64,000 nucleotides of DNA from Paludibacteraceae bacterium (GCA_024400115.1 JAKSNF010000008.1:20075-84074); one strand, 5' to 3'; positions 10,580 to 17,307 are shown, numbered from the stretch's first letter. A program made the numbers and translations. Notes: a model not told the origin generated them from the sequence alone.

Positions 10580-10607
10580 TCTAAACTACTCTAAACTCTA
10601 CACTCTA
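10580..10607. repeat. heptamer tract (TCTAAAC/CACTCTA family) at an operon junction
   Basis: Four consecutive 7-base units of the CTCTAAA type span the 22-base gap between the exonuclease gene and the DUF4954 gene. The last codons and stop codon of the exonuclease are made from these units. The same unit family occurs inside polA, murI and ispH. Confidence 0.75.
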
Positions 10608-11389
10608 AGCGAGTTAAAAACTCGCCTAAACACAGCTTTCGTATATTCAGGAAAATCGCCATTCATCAGCCAACCGAAGTAACCGCTATCGCGGCGGAAG
10701 ACATCTTTAACGCGCATACCCTTGTACTTACCGAAATTGAAGATCTCGACATGTTCGTTATCGTACGCCACGCGCCCCACAAAGTCCGCAAACGGTGTAC
10801 CGCCTTGGCTGTACTCGCTCAGTTCGCTTACCGTAGTGGGTATATCGTAACGCTCAAGTTGCGCCATGAGTACCTCATAAGTCGCCATCGTGTCCGCATT
10901 AGCGGAGTGGGCATCACTGAGGTCCTTGCCGCAGAAGAACTTATACGCAGCCGTGAGGTTACGAGGTTCGTTCTTTTGGAAGATAGTGAAGGCATCAATC
11001 ATCTTCTTTGCCTTCAAATCAACATCCACTCCGGCACGGAGGAACTCCTCAGCGAGTAAGGGAATATCGAACTTATTGCTGTTATAGCCTGCCAAATCGC
11101 TATCCTCAATGACCTTTGCCACCTCGGGAGCCACTTCCTTGAAGGTAGGGCAGTTTGCCACGTCTTCATCATGAATACCATGAACAGCAGTGGCTTCTGC
11201 GGGAATAGGCATCGTCATCTCCTGTCCCAACATCACTTGAACGGGGCGAATACGATAGGTCTTACTCTCGGACGAACCGTTCGGGAAGAGTTTGTAGTAA
11301 CTCAGTTCGACGATACGGTCAGAGGCTATATTTACGCCCGTCGTCTCTAAATCGAAGAAGACGAGCGGTCTTTCCAATTGCAGTTTCAT
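10598..11389 (-). CDS. DEDDh 3'-5' exonuclease with C-terminal DUF3820 domain
   Basis: A 263-residue exonuclease of the DnaQ class. The Exo I motif FFDLETTG carries Asp13 and Glu15; the Exo II and Exo III regions are LAGYNSNKFDIPLL and AHSANADTMAT, giving the DEDDh set. The last 60 residues (VEIFNFGKYKGMRVKDVF onward) form a DUF3820 domain, a small module often fused to such nucleases. The gene abuts dnaN, overlapping its stop by one base, so the product may act with the clamp in repair or proofreading; this is inferred from position. It is notable because PolA in this window seems to lack its own proofreading core. Confidence 0.92.
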   Translation of the reverse strand: MKLQLERPLVFFDLETTGVNIASDRIVELSYYKLFPNGSSESKTYRIRPVQVMLGQEMTMPIPAEATAVHGIHDEDVANCPTFKEVAPEVAKVIEDSDLAGYNSNKFDIPLLAEEFLRAGVDVDLKAKKMIDAFTIFQKNEPRNLTAAYKFFCGKDLSDAHSANADTMATYEVLMAQLERYDIPTTVSELSEYSQGGTPFADFVGRVAYDNEHVEIFNFGKYKGMRVKDVFRRDSGYFGWLMNGDFPEYTKAVFRRVFNSLRV

Positions 11390-12513
11390 TAGTCGTTAAG
11401 CAACATTGGCATTAAGAGCATGAGTAAGTCTTGGTTCTCTTCGTTCTCCATCGGCAGGATGAGACCGGCACGAGCGGGGTCTGCAAGTTCCAACAGAACA
11501 TCGTTGGAAGCGATAGAAGCGAGAATCTCGATAAGGAAAGGAGCCTTGAAGCCAATAGCCATCGGGGCACCCTCATATGAGCAAGCGATGGTCTCCTCAG
11601 CCGAAGTAGAGAAGTCAATATCTTGCGCCGAGATCTTAATCTTATTCTCACTCAAAGCGAGTTTGAGCAGCGATGTACCCGTGTTAGCGAACACAGCCAC
11701 ACGCTTACAAGCGTTTACAATCGTTTGACGATCAACCACCACTTTGTTTTGGTTGTTCTGCGGAATAACGGCATTGTAGTTAGGGAAACGACCCTCAATC
11801 TGACGGCATACGATTACCGTTTGACCAAACTCGAAGCGAGCGTTCTTAGCACCAAAGGTAACCTTAACTTCCACTTCCTCTTTGCCTAATACGTTACGAA
11901 GGAGAGAAGCGGGTTTCTTAGGCAGAATGAAACTAACCGGAGCAGCGGCTTGAACAGCATTGTTGGTATAACGAACGAGGCGGTGAGCATCGGTAGCCAC
12001 CATTGTCAGTTTATTGTCATTGAGGTCAAAGAAAATACCGTTCATCACGGGACGGAGTTCGTCGTCGGCGGTGCAGAAGATAGTCTTGTTGATAGCGTCC
12101 AACAGAACGGTGGTCGAGAGAGCGAATTGACCGTTCATGTCAGCCTCCACAGGCATTTCGGGATACTCGTTACCATTAGCACCTACGAAAGAGTACGTAC
12201 CGTTGGACGAAGTGATGTTCAGACCGAAGTTGTTGTCATCAATCGAGAACGAGAGGGGTTGCTCAGAGAACTCTTTGAGGGTCTCCAATAAGAGCTTAGC
12301 TTGGAAAGCCACCTTACCGGCGCCTTCTGCATTCTCCACCTCCACAACGGTGCGGATAGTGGTCTCACCATCGGAAGCAGTGAGGGTCAATTGATTACCA
12401 TTGAGGTCAAACAAAACGTCCTCCAATATCTGAAGGGAATTCTTAGGAGCGATAACGCGTCCTACGGCTTGCAGCTGTTGGAAAAGTTTGCTGCTGGATA
12501 CAATGAATTTCAT
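11389..12513 (-). CDS. dnaN: DNA polymerase III beta subunit (sliding clamp)
   Basis: A 374-residue protein with three consecutive clamp domains and no signal peptide. It opens MKFIVSSSKLFQQLQAVGRVI and ends with the conserved LLMPMLL tail, both typical of Bacteroidota DnaN. As a ring-shaped dimer it tethers replicative and repair polymerases to DNA. It is the first gene of the leftward block and has a consensus promoter at 12568-12599. Confidence 0.97.
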   Translation of the reverse strand: MKFIVSSSKLFQQLQAVGRVIAPKNSLQILEDVLFDLNGNQLTLTASDGETTIRTVVEVENAEGAGKVAFQAKLLLETLKEFSEQPLSFSIDDNNFGLNITSSNGTYSFVGANGNEYPEMPVEADMNGQFALSTTVLLDAINKTIFCTADDELRPVMNGIFFDLNDNKLTMVATDAHRLVRYTNNAVQAAAPVSFILPKKPASLLRNVLGKEEVEVKVTFGAKNARFEFGQTVIVCRQIEGRFPNYNAVIPQNNQNKVVVDRQTIVNACKRVAVFANTGTSLLKLALSENKIKISAQDIDFSTSAEETIACSYEGAPMAIGFKAPFLIEILASIASNDVLLELADPARAGLILPMENEENQDLLMLLMPMLLND

Positions 12514-12567
12514 AGATTCGTGAATTTTTTATGTTAGTACTATATATAAAATACACTTTTTCGGGCG

Positions 12568-12599
12568 CAAAGTTACAAAAAATCTTTTAAATACACAAA
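12568..12599 (-). promoter_or_regulatory. Bacteroidota sigma-A-type promoter for dnaN
   Basis: On the minus strand the -33 element TTTG (12596-12599) and the -7 element TAACTTTG (12568-12575) are separated by 20 bases. Transcription should begin about 50 bases before the dnaN ATG. Confidence 0.88.
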
Positions 12600-12604
12600 T
12601 TTTT

Positions 12605-12636
12605 TTTGCAAATTTAACAGAAAAAGCGTATCTTTG
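12605..12636 (+). promoter_or_regulatory. Bacteroidota sigma-A-type promoter for murI
   Basis: TTTG at 12605-12608, 20 bases, then TATCTTTG at 12629-12636. It overlaps the dnaN promoter back to back. Because transcription should start near 12641, an ATG at 12634 cannot be the start of murI; the ATG at 12670 is. Confidence 0.9.
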
Positions 12637-12669
12637 CACCCTCAAACGAAGAAAAAAATCATTACTCAT

Positions 12670-13524
12670 ATGAAAATAGGTGTTTTTGACAGTGGTTTCG
12701 GAGGATTGACTATCCTGCAAAATATCCGCCAAGTACTGCCCGAATATGACTATCTTTATTTAGGAGACAGTGCACGCGCGCCTTATGGTACGCGTTCGTT
12801 TGAGGTCATTTACGAATACACTTTGCAGGCAGTTCGTTACCTCGAAGCGCAAGGTTGTAGGCTCATCATCATTGCGTGCAACACGGCGTCTGCCAAAGCC
12901 CTAAGGACGATTCAGCAACGGGATATTAACCCCGACCAACTGCGTGTGCTTGGCGTTATCCGTCCCACGGTAGAGGCGGTTACAACTAATACTCTAAACT
13001 CAAGACACATCGGCATTCTCGCCACTCCCGGCACGGTGAGCAGCGGTAGTTATTTGATAGAGTTGGAGAAATTAGATCCTCATTTAGAGGTGTCACAGCA
13101 AGCGTGTCCTATGTGGGTGCCACTCATCGAGAATAATGAGATTGACTCACCGGCAATGGATTATTATATCAAGAAATACGTTGATTTGCTCTTTGTCAAG
13201 GACCCCGAGATTGACACTATCATCCTCGCTTGTACGCATTATCCGTTGATAAAAGATAAGATAGAAGCCTACTTAAACTCTAAACTACCGCCGTCAGATG
13301 CTTTATTGGAGTGCGCGGACGCACCTTTAAACTTAATTTCTCAAGGTGCGATTGTTGCCAATAGTCTTCGCGATTATCTGAATCGTCATTCGGAGATTGA
13401 GCGCGAACTCAGTCGAGGCGGTCAGTGCGCGTATTTGACTACGGATATAGCCGATAAGTTTGAGGCATCCGCCTCTCTTTTCCTCAGCGAACCCATTCAC
13501 GCTAACCAGATTGAGTTAGTGTAA
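12670..13524 (+). CDS. murI: glutamate racemase
   Basis: A 284-residue enzyme that converts L- to D-glutamate for peptidoglycan. The N-terminal IGVFDSGFGGL and the two catalytic cysteines, Cys70 in ACNTASA and Cys188 in ACTHYPL, are intact. The start is set by the promoter that precedes it. Bases 13273-13333 encode a divergent loop (about residues 202-222) containing ECADAPLN, a string also found in IspH, and the DNA carries TCTAAAC-type units. In many Bacteroidales murI follows the ompH genes; here it has been separated and faces away from dnaN. Confidence 0.95.
   Translation: MKIGVFDSGFGGLTILQNIRQVLPEYDYLYLGDSARAPYGTRSFEVIYEYTLQAVRYLEAQGCRLIIIACNTASAKALRTIQQRDINPDQLRVLGVIRPTVEAVTTNTLNSRHIGILATPGTVSSGSYLIELEKLDPHLEVSQQACPMWVPLIENNEIDSPAMDYYIKKYVDLLFVKDPEIDTIILACTHYPLIKDKIEAYLNSKLPPSDALLECADAPLNLISQGAIVANSLRDYLNRHSEIERELSRGGQCAYLTTDIADKFEASASLFLSEPIHANQIELV
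13309..13334 (+). repeat. block shared by murI and ispH, with palindromic core
   Basis: This 26-base block matches 38999-39024 in ispH at 23 positions. Its core GTGCGCGGACGCAC is the exact reverse complement of 37533-37546, in front of cmk. It encodes ECADAPLN in two unrelated enzymes. Confidence 0.8.
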
Positions 13525-13558
13525 TCTTCGTATCATTCCTTTCTGAATATAGGAAGGG

Positions 13559-14080
13559 CTAATAGGCTTCTATAAATTGATAGGTATTGCCTAATCCGTT
13601 GAGATAGTTGAGGAAGTCTTCCCGTTTAATAACAATCGTTCCGGTGCAGTCATTGGGATGGAAACTGAGTAGTTCGGCTTCCTGCAAATGCTGATCGAGG
13701 AAGAGGATGACGTGGTGGTCGGTATCGTTAATCAGTCCGAAGGGTGAGACAGAACCGGGTTCAAGACCGAGATAGCGCATCATTCGTTCGGGGGAAGCGA
13801 AACTCAGTTTACCGGGGGCAGGTTGGCCGGCGGCTTGTAGATGGGCTTTGAGCCGTTGTTCGAGGTCGTGAATATCGAGGTCGTGGTGGCAATCAAAGCA
13901 AACGAGGTAATGTTGATTCCCTTTATGATTACGCAAGAAGATGTTCTTGCAGTGTACAGAACCGTCCTCGCGCCACCAGCGCATAGCCTCCTCGATGGTT
14001 TTTCCTTCTGGGTGGTCATACTCCTCAAACACAATCCCATGATGATTGAGGTAGTTATATACAATCTCTTTTCGGGTCAT
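13559..14080 (-). CDS. YbaK/ProX-type aminoacyl-tRNA deacylase
   Basis: A 173-residue single-domain editing enzyme of the YbaK/ProXp family, which hydrolyses wrongly charged tRNA (commonly Ala-tRNA-Pro or Cys-tRNA-Pro). It has the HCKNIFLRN segment with the conserved lysine, LSFASPERMMRYLGLEPGSVSPFGL and DHHVILFLDQ, the usual core of the fold. Which mischarged tRNA it edits cannot be told from the sequence. It converges on murI with a 34-base gap. A long repeat element lies about 60 bases upstream of its start. Confidence 0.9.
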   Translation of the reverse strand: MTRKEIVYNYLNHHGIVFEEYDHPEGKTIEEAMRWWREDGSVHCKNIFLRNHKGNQHYLVCFDCHHDLDIHDLEQRLKAHLQAAGQPAPGKLSFASPERMMRYLGLEPGSVSPFGLINDTDHHVILFLDQHLQEAELLSFHPNDCTGTIVIKREDFLNYLNGLGNTYQFIEAY

Positions 14081-14141
14081 AGTATTCTTTTCGTTCTCAA
14101 TTCGACTTCTATATAACTAAATTCTATAGTTGTTTCTTTTT

Positions 14142-14310
14142 TCCCGCTCGCTTCGCTATTTCGCATATTACGCTCCATCGCAATATCCTCGCTTTATTTT
14201 CTATTTTACCGCCCTATCCTTCGGTAGGGCTCACGTCAATCAAGCCTTACAAGATGTCATTGCTCTGCAAAGACAGGGTTGTTGCGGCTCGATTGCCTTA
14301 TTACGCAGAT
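14142..14310 (-). repeat. dispersed repeat, copy A (upstream of the YbaK-type gene)
   Basis: Read on the minus strand, this segment is collinear with 55228-55415: a GCGTAATAA...GGCAATCG part, then the hairpin GCCCTACCGAAGGATAGGGC followed by AAAATAGAAAAT, then AATAGCGAAGCGAGCGGG. Both copies point toward the gene that follows. Copy A ends about 60 bases before the YbaK-type start codon. Confidence 0.75.
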
Positions 14311-14312
14311 AA

Positions 14313-14567
14313 TTATAGTTTTCTACTCAGTGCCGCAAGACATATCCCATCCGAGTAATTAAGGAGAACGAGGCGAAAGACACCCCTAGGCTTGCGGGGC
14401 AAGGCTATCGTGCTGAGCCTTGTTCGACGGGCAAAGCGTGTGCGCAGCCACGCGAATAAACCAATTAAGCGCGGGTCTAAGCCATGGCGGCAAATTTGCG
14501 TAATAACGAGCAACGCGAGTGAGCGGGAGATAAAATACTCGTTATTACACCATTTTGTTTTCGACAT
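14313..14567 (-). CDS. possible small ORF downstream of a consensus promoter (84 aa)
   Basis: An 84-codon ORF beginning MSKTKWCNNEYFISRSLALL starts about 10 bases after the predicted transcription start. It is arginine- and leucine-rich, and part of it is simply the translation of the dispersed repeat motif. I do not recognise a family. It may be a translated repeat and not a gene; the promoter is better supported than the ORF. Confidence 0.2.
   Translation of the reverse strand: MSKTKWCNNEYFISRSLALLVITQICRHGLDPRLIGLFAWLRTRFARRTRLSTIALPRKPRGVFRLVLLNYSDGICLAALSRKL
14500..14548. repeat. 11-bp perfect inverted repeat with related motif in the loop
   Basis: GTAATAACGAG at 14500-14510 pairs exactly with CTCGTTATTAC at 14538-14548. 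The 27-base loop carries GCGAGTGAGCGGGAGATAAA, which resembles the end of the dispersed repeat at 55389-55415. Confidence 0.75.
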
Positions 14568-14583
14568 CTCGAAAAACTGACTG

Positions 14584-14615
14584 CAAAGGTACAACAAATA
14601 TTCGACATATGCAAA
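14584..14615 (-). promoter_or_regulatory. consensus promoter in the repeat region
   Basis: On the minus strand TTTG (14612-14615), 20 bases, TACCTTTG (14584-14591). It would start a transcript near 14577 running left through the inverted repeat and the dispersed repeat toward the YbaK-type gene, about 500 bases away. Confidence 0.75.
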
Positions 14616-14672
14616 TTTATTTGTTGATTTTATGCTATTTCTCTTGTGTAGAGGTAGTGTGACTTTTCCAAA

Positions 14673-14694
14673 ATCGGGTTTTTATCGGGTTTTT
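14673..14694 (+). repeat. two copies of an 11-base unit
   Basis: ATCGGGTTTTT occurs twice in tandem. It is the first of three nearby tracts with an 11-base period. Confidence 0.7.
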
Positions 14695-14727
14695 ACAGAG
14701 CCCTGCGAGTAAGAATCTCCCCCTTAT

Positions 14728-14779
14728 CGTTCGGTGACCGTTCGGTAACCCTTCGGCGACCCTTCGGTGAGGTTCGGTA
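14728..14779 (+). repeat. 11-base tandem array (CGTTCGGTGAC type)
   Basis: Four full units and one partial unit of 11 bases, each containing TTCGG, with one or two differences between units. No coding potential is seen. Confidence 0.85.
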
Positions 14780-14825
14780 TTTATACACTACTGATACGCT
14801 AGAAGTTCTTGCATAGGCCTTAAAA

Positions 14826-14870
14826 GTTGGGACTATGTTGTGACTATGTTGGGACTTTGTTGGGACTTTG
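14826..14870 (+). repeat. 11-base tandem array (GTTGGGACTNT type)
   Basis: Four units of 11 bases, GTTGGGACTAT or GTTGGGACTTT with one variant. The same period but a different unit from the array 50 bases earlier. Confidence 0.85.
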
Positions 14871-15018
14871 AAAGCCCCCTAACCCCCTGAAGGGGGAGGG
14901 TGAAAGGTTAGAGGACGGCGCAAGCGCCTACTGGTTAGAGGAACGGAACGAGAAACGAGAAACAAGGTGCGGCATAAAATGCCGGGCTAAAAGAACGAAA
15001 CATATAGGCGATGAAGAG

Positions 15019-15053
15019 TCGTGAAAAGTCGTGAAGTTCCCGACTTTTCACGA
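15019..15053. repeat. 13-bp perfect inverted repeat
   Basis: TCGTGAAAAGTCG at 15019-15031 and its exact complement CGACTTTTCACGA at 15041-15053 enclose 9 bases. No T-run follows on either strand, so it is not a typical terminator. Confidence 0.75.
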
Positions 15054-15252
15054 GTTCACGATACTATTATTGAATAATTATAGTACTATAAATAAGTAAG
15101 TTACAATTTTGCTCTGAAATTTCACGGACAGGAACAGGTTGTCCGCGAAAGTGCCAAGCGCATTTACAATAACATACCATCACGCCCTTTGGAAAAAGTA
15201 TTATGGTGTAAAGATACGGAGATTTCTTGGGGAGGGGAAAAGATAGGTTGAA

Positions 15253-16113
15253 TTACTCACTATATGTAATAACTCTTACCTCTTTATTTACAGGATTGCC
15301 TTCTACATCGTAGATGATTCTCACTTCCCAATTTCCCTTTTTATCATACTTTTTATAAACAATATTTCCGTCAACGAATTCTGTCCAATCTCCATGTTTA
15401 TTTGCTGCATATGTTTGATATATTTCTCCCCCTTGCATCACATTAAATGCTTTCCGAACGCCATTTTTATACTCAATTTCATATATTGAAGGAGAAAAAC
15501 CACTATAGCAATTTTCGTAACTACCACTTTCTAAGCGCCCCTCTTCATCATATTGATAATCATACTTGTAAAAAGGCTTATGATCTAATGAGGCGCGGCA
15601 ATGATATGTACACAAACCGGCTTGATTAAAATAGTTAAAGTATAACGCTATTTTATTTCCATACATGTCGTACTCAACTTCTTCTGTGTATTCCCCATTT
15701 TTATCTTTTATTCCTATGACAGTACTTGTATGTTCACCTTTCATATTAAAGTAATTGCGCTCAAAAGGCCACTTTGAGCCAAGTTCAAAGGCATATAGAA
15801 ATTTATCCCAAGTTATTTTCACATCACCTCTTCCTTCCATAGAGTGATAATATTTACGACCATATGCATCATATTCATCAACAACATAGCCACTGCCTTC
15901 TGACAATGGGCCATTGGCATAATGATTAGAGGTGGGCTTTGCAATAAAATCTCCATTGGGAAGTATGTCGGTGATATCATAGCCAAAAGTTTCAACTTTA
16001 GCAACAGGACCTTTTAAATTGTCTCGAAAAGTATCTGTCCATGGGAAATTAGTCTTTTCTTGACAACTACATACGATTAAAGCAATTGTGGAAATAAAGA
16101 AAAACTTTTTCAT
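15253..16113 (-). CDS. lipoprotein with YD-like repeats, function unknown
   Basis: A 286-residue protein starting at the ATG at 16113, because that start gives a lipoprotein signal peptide (KKFFFISTIALIVCSC, with the acylated cysteine in the SCQ context); an upstream in-frame ATG at 16200 would bury the signal. The body has spaced tyrosine-aspartate motifs, YDAYGRK, YDMYGNK, YDEEGRL and YDKKGNW, like the YD repeats of cell-surface proteins. I recognise no specific family. It is AT-richer than its neighbours and sits beside repeats and a toxin-antitoxin pair, which fits an accessory gene. No clear promoter was found for it; it lies downstream of a small-RNA terminator. Confidence 0.75.
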   Translation of the reverse strand: MKKFFFISTIALIVCSCQEKTNFPWTDTFRDNLKGPVAKVETFGYDITDILPNGDFIAKPTSNHYANGPLSEGSGYVVDEYDAYGRKYYHSMEGRGDVKITWDKFLYAFELGSKWPFERNYFNMKGEHTSTVIGIKDKNGEYTEEVEYDMYGNKIALYFNYFNQAGLCTYHCRASLDHKPFYKYDYQYDEEGRLESGSYENCYSGFSPSIYEIEYKNGVRKAFNVMQGGEIYQTYAANKHGDWTEFVDGNIVYKKYDKKGNWEVRIIYDVEGNPVNKEVRVITYSE

Positions 16114-16198
16114 AAAAATGTTTTCGCTTACTCTCTGTCGGATTTTCGGCTTTCTCCATCGTGAATAATTATTAGCAGTCCGTTGTTTGACGAGGTAC

Positions 16199-16230
16199 AA
16201 AAAAAAAGTGGACTAAACTTTTTAATCCAC
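16199..16230 (-). terminator. intrinsic terminator of the small RNA
   Basis: The hairpin GTGGATTAAA / TTTAGTCCAC (16208-16230) is followed on the minus strand by nine T residues (16199-16207). Its first three bases also belong to the closing stem of the RNA. Confidence 0.85.
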
Positions 16231-16356
16231 ATTTCGTTGGTATCGCCAAACACCTATTGTCAATGAATTTACAAAGTAAAGCCCACTCAAAAGAGTGAGC
16301 GTTGAGCTTTACTTCTCATTGACATTCTGTTTAAATTGGCGATTTTACGAAATGTG
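16199..16356 (-). ncRNA. 6S-RNA-like small RNA
   Basis: About 158 bases with no ORF, framed by a consensus promoter and an intrinsic terminator. On the minus strand it folds into one long broken hairpin. The closing stem is CACATTTCGT with ACGAAATGTG, then ATCGCCA with TGGCGAT. A central bubble of 12 and 9 bases follows, then TGTCAATGA with TCATTGACA, AAGTAAAGC with GCTTTACTT, and a CACTC-TTTT-GAGTG tip. A closing stem, open central bubble and long terminal stem are the hallmarks of 6S RNA, which binds RNA polymerase holoenzyme. It may correspond to the Bacteroidales-1 or 6S RNA families, but I cannot check this. That it is a structured RNA is well supported; the 6S identity is inferred. Confidence 0.7.
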
Positions 16357-16361
16357 AGAAA

Positions 16362-16393
16362 CAAAGATAACGCTATATTATCTATTGTGCAAA
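16362..16393 (-). promoter_or_regulatory. consensus promoter of the small RNA
   Basis: On the minus strand TTTG (16390-16393), 20 bases, TATCTTTG (16362-16369). The expected transcription start, about 16356, falls at the base of the long hairpin. Confidence 0.87.
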
Positions 16394-16494
16394 TTTCTTG
16401 CTTGTTTTATTTCATAGGCATTTTTGATTATTACTTTTCTTATCTTATTGCATCGCCTTTACGTTGCCGGTCAATCATAGGCGGGGTAAATTAA

Positions 16495-16791
16495 TTATAT
16501 TACCATTCCAGAACGCATAACATCTTCATACAATGGAGAAGGATGACAGTCTTCCATTAAAACAGGTTCTATCAAAGTGTTCACTTTACGAGTTGCACTC
16601 CATAAAGAAGTAGACGCAGCCCACCAATCACCATCAAACTTAGGAACCACAACAGCAACGTCTATATCACTATCTTTGTGCGCAGTCCCCTTACTATATG
16701 ACCCATAAAGATAGACCATCGCATTAGGGATAATGGTTTGAACAACCTTTTTGTAATCTCTAACTATTTTGATAACTGTTCTCTTATCCAT
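16495..16791 (-). CDS. MNT-type nucleotidyltransferase, antitoxin of a HEPN/MNT pair
   Basis: A 98-residue minimal nucleotidyltransferase with the GS-x-x-x-G...S-D-x-D signature: LYGSYSKGTAHKDSDIDVAVV at about residues 28-48. In type VII toxin-antitoxin systems such proteins (MntA) inactivate the HEPN toxin by adding AMP to it. It overlaps the HEPN gene by 28 bases and is the second gene of the pair. The pair could instead be one of the many HEPN/MNT modules whose activity has not been tested. Confidence 0.88.
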   Translation of the reverse strand: MDKRTVIKIVRDYKKVVQTIIPNAMVYLYGSYSKGTAHKDSDIDVAVVVPKFDGDWWAASTSLWSATRKVNTLIEPVLMEDCHPSPLYEDVMRSGMVI

Positions 16792-17153
16792 AATTGTAAT
16801 TCAATGGTGTAATTAAGTATTTTTTCGCAGTACTCAGCAGATAATAATTTGAGCAATTTCTCTTTATATTCGGGATAACGAGCTTCAATATTAAGAGGCA
16901 TCATTCCATCTATGAAAGAGTTTTGCTCTTCACTCATTATAGCAGATAGTCCGCACTCGGTAGATAGTTTAACAAGGTTATGCGTATAAGGAGGATCTTG
17001 TGGCATTTTAGCGCACCAATAGGCTTTCAATACCTTCTCAATCACTTGGTGACACATAAAACCAACATACAACCACCTTCGAGTGGCAAACATTGCCTTG
17101 GCGGTTTCCAAATCATAATCGACAATATCTAACCAATATGCTGTCTTATTCAT
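16764..17153 (-). CDS. HEPN-domain protein, putative RNase toxin
   Basis: A 129-residue all-helical HEPN protein. It shows the family pattern of DLETAKAMFATRRWLYVGFM, then CHQVIEKVLKAYW, then PPYTHNLVKLS. HEPN toxins of the HepT type cut RNA using an R-x4-6-H motif; the histidine in THNL fits the usual conserved position in this subfamily, but I cannot assign the catalytic arginine with confidence. It is cotranscribed with the MNT gene from the promoter at 17188-17219. Confidence 0.87.
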   Translation of the reverse strand: MNKTAYWLDIVDYDLETAKAMFATRRWLYVGFMCHQVIEKVLKAYWCAKMPQDPPYTHNLVKLSTECGLSAIMSEEQNSFIDGMMPLNIEARYPEYKEKLLKLLSAEYCEKILNYTIELQLWIREQLSK

Positions 17154-17187
17154 AATGCATTAATCTATACTTATCCAATATTGACTG

Positions 17188-17219
17188 CAAAATTACAACT
17201 TTTTTTTGATATATGCAAA
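17188..17219 (-). promoter_or_regulatory. consensus promoter of the HEPN/MNT pair
   Basis: On the minus strand TTTG (17216-17219), 20 bases, TAATTTTG (17188-17195), about 30 bases before the HEPN ATG. It begins right after the terminator of the upstream operon. Confidence 0.87.
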
Positions 17220-17266
17220 TAAAAATGCACTTTTCTGCCAAAAATGGCAAAGAAAAGCGCATTTAG
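17219..17266 (-). terminator. intrinsic terminator after the phosphohexomutase operon
   Basis: A long hairpin: AAATGC and CTTTTC pair with GAAAAG and GCATTT, and TGCCA pairs with TGGCA around an AAAA loop. On the minus strand it ends in a T-rich run. It ends the leftward operon that began at 24367. Confidence 0.8.
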
Positions 17267-17307
17267 AAGTGTTGTTTCCTATTTAACGTCAGTGGGTGAC
17301 GGGCAAG

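Larger units (their letters stand above)
14081..15252. other. 1.17-kb gene-poor, repeat-rich region
   Basis: No convincing conserved gene is visible here. The stretch holds a copy of a roughly 200-bp repeat also found upstream of serA, an 11-bp perfect inverted repeat (14500-14510/14538-14548), a consensus promoter pointing left, three tracts with an 11-base period, a GC-rich palindrome (CCCCCTGAAGGGGG near 14884), short heptamers near 14948-14968, a 10-base direct repeat (GGTTAGAGGA at 14906 and 14933) and a 13-bp inverted repeat. I see no transposase and no tRNA. Confidence 0.7.

Noticed and set aside
12634..12669. Upstream ATG for murI
   Set aside because: It lies within the -7 promoter element, so it would not be in the transcript; the ATG at 12670 fits the family start.
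13525..13558. Terminator between murI and the YbaK-type gene
   Set aside because: A 7-bp hairpin with one G-T pair is present, but neither strand has a T-run after it.
14081..15252. Insertion sequence or degraded transposon
   Set aside because: No transposase fragment, terminal repeats or target duplication could be identified in this stretch.
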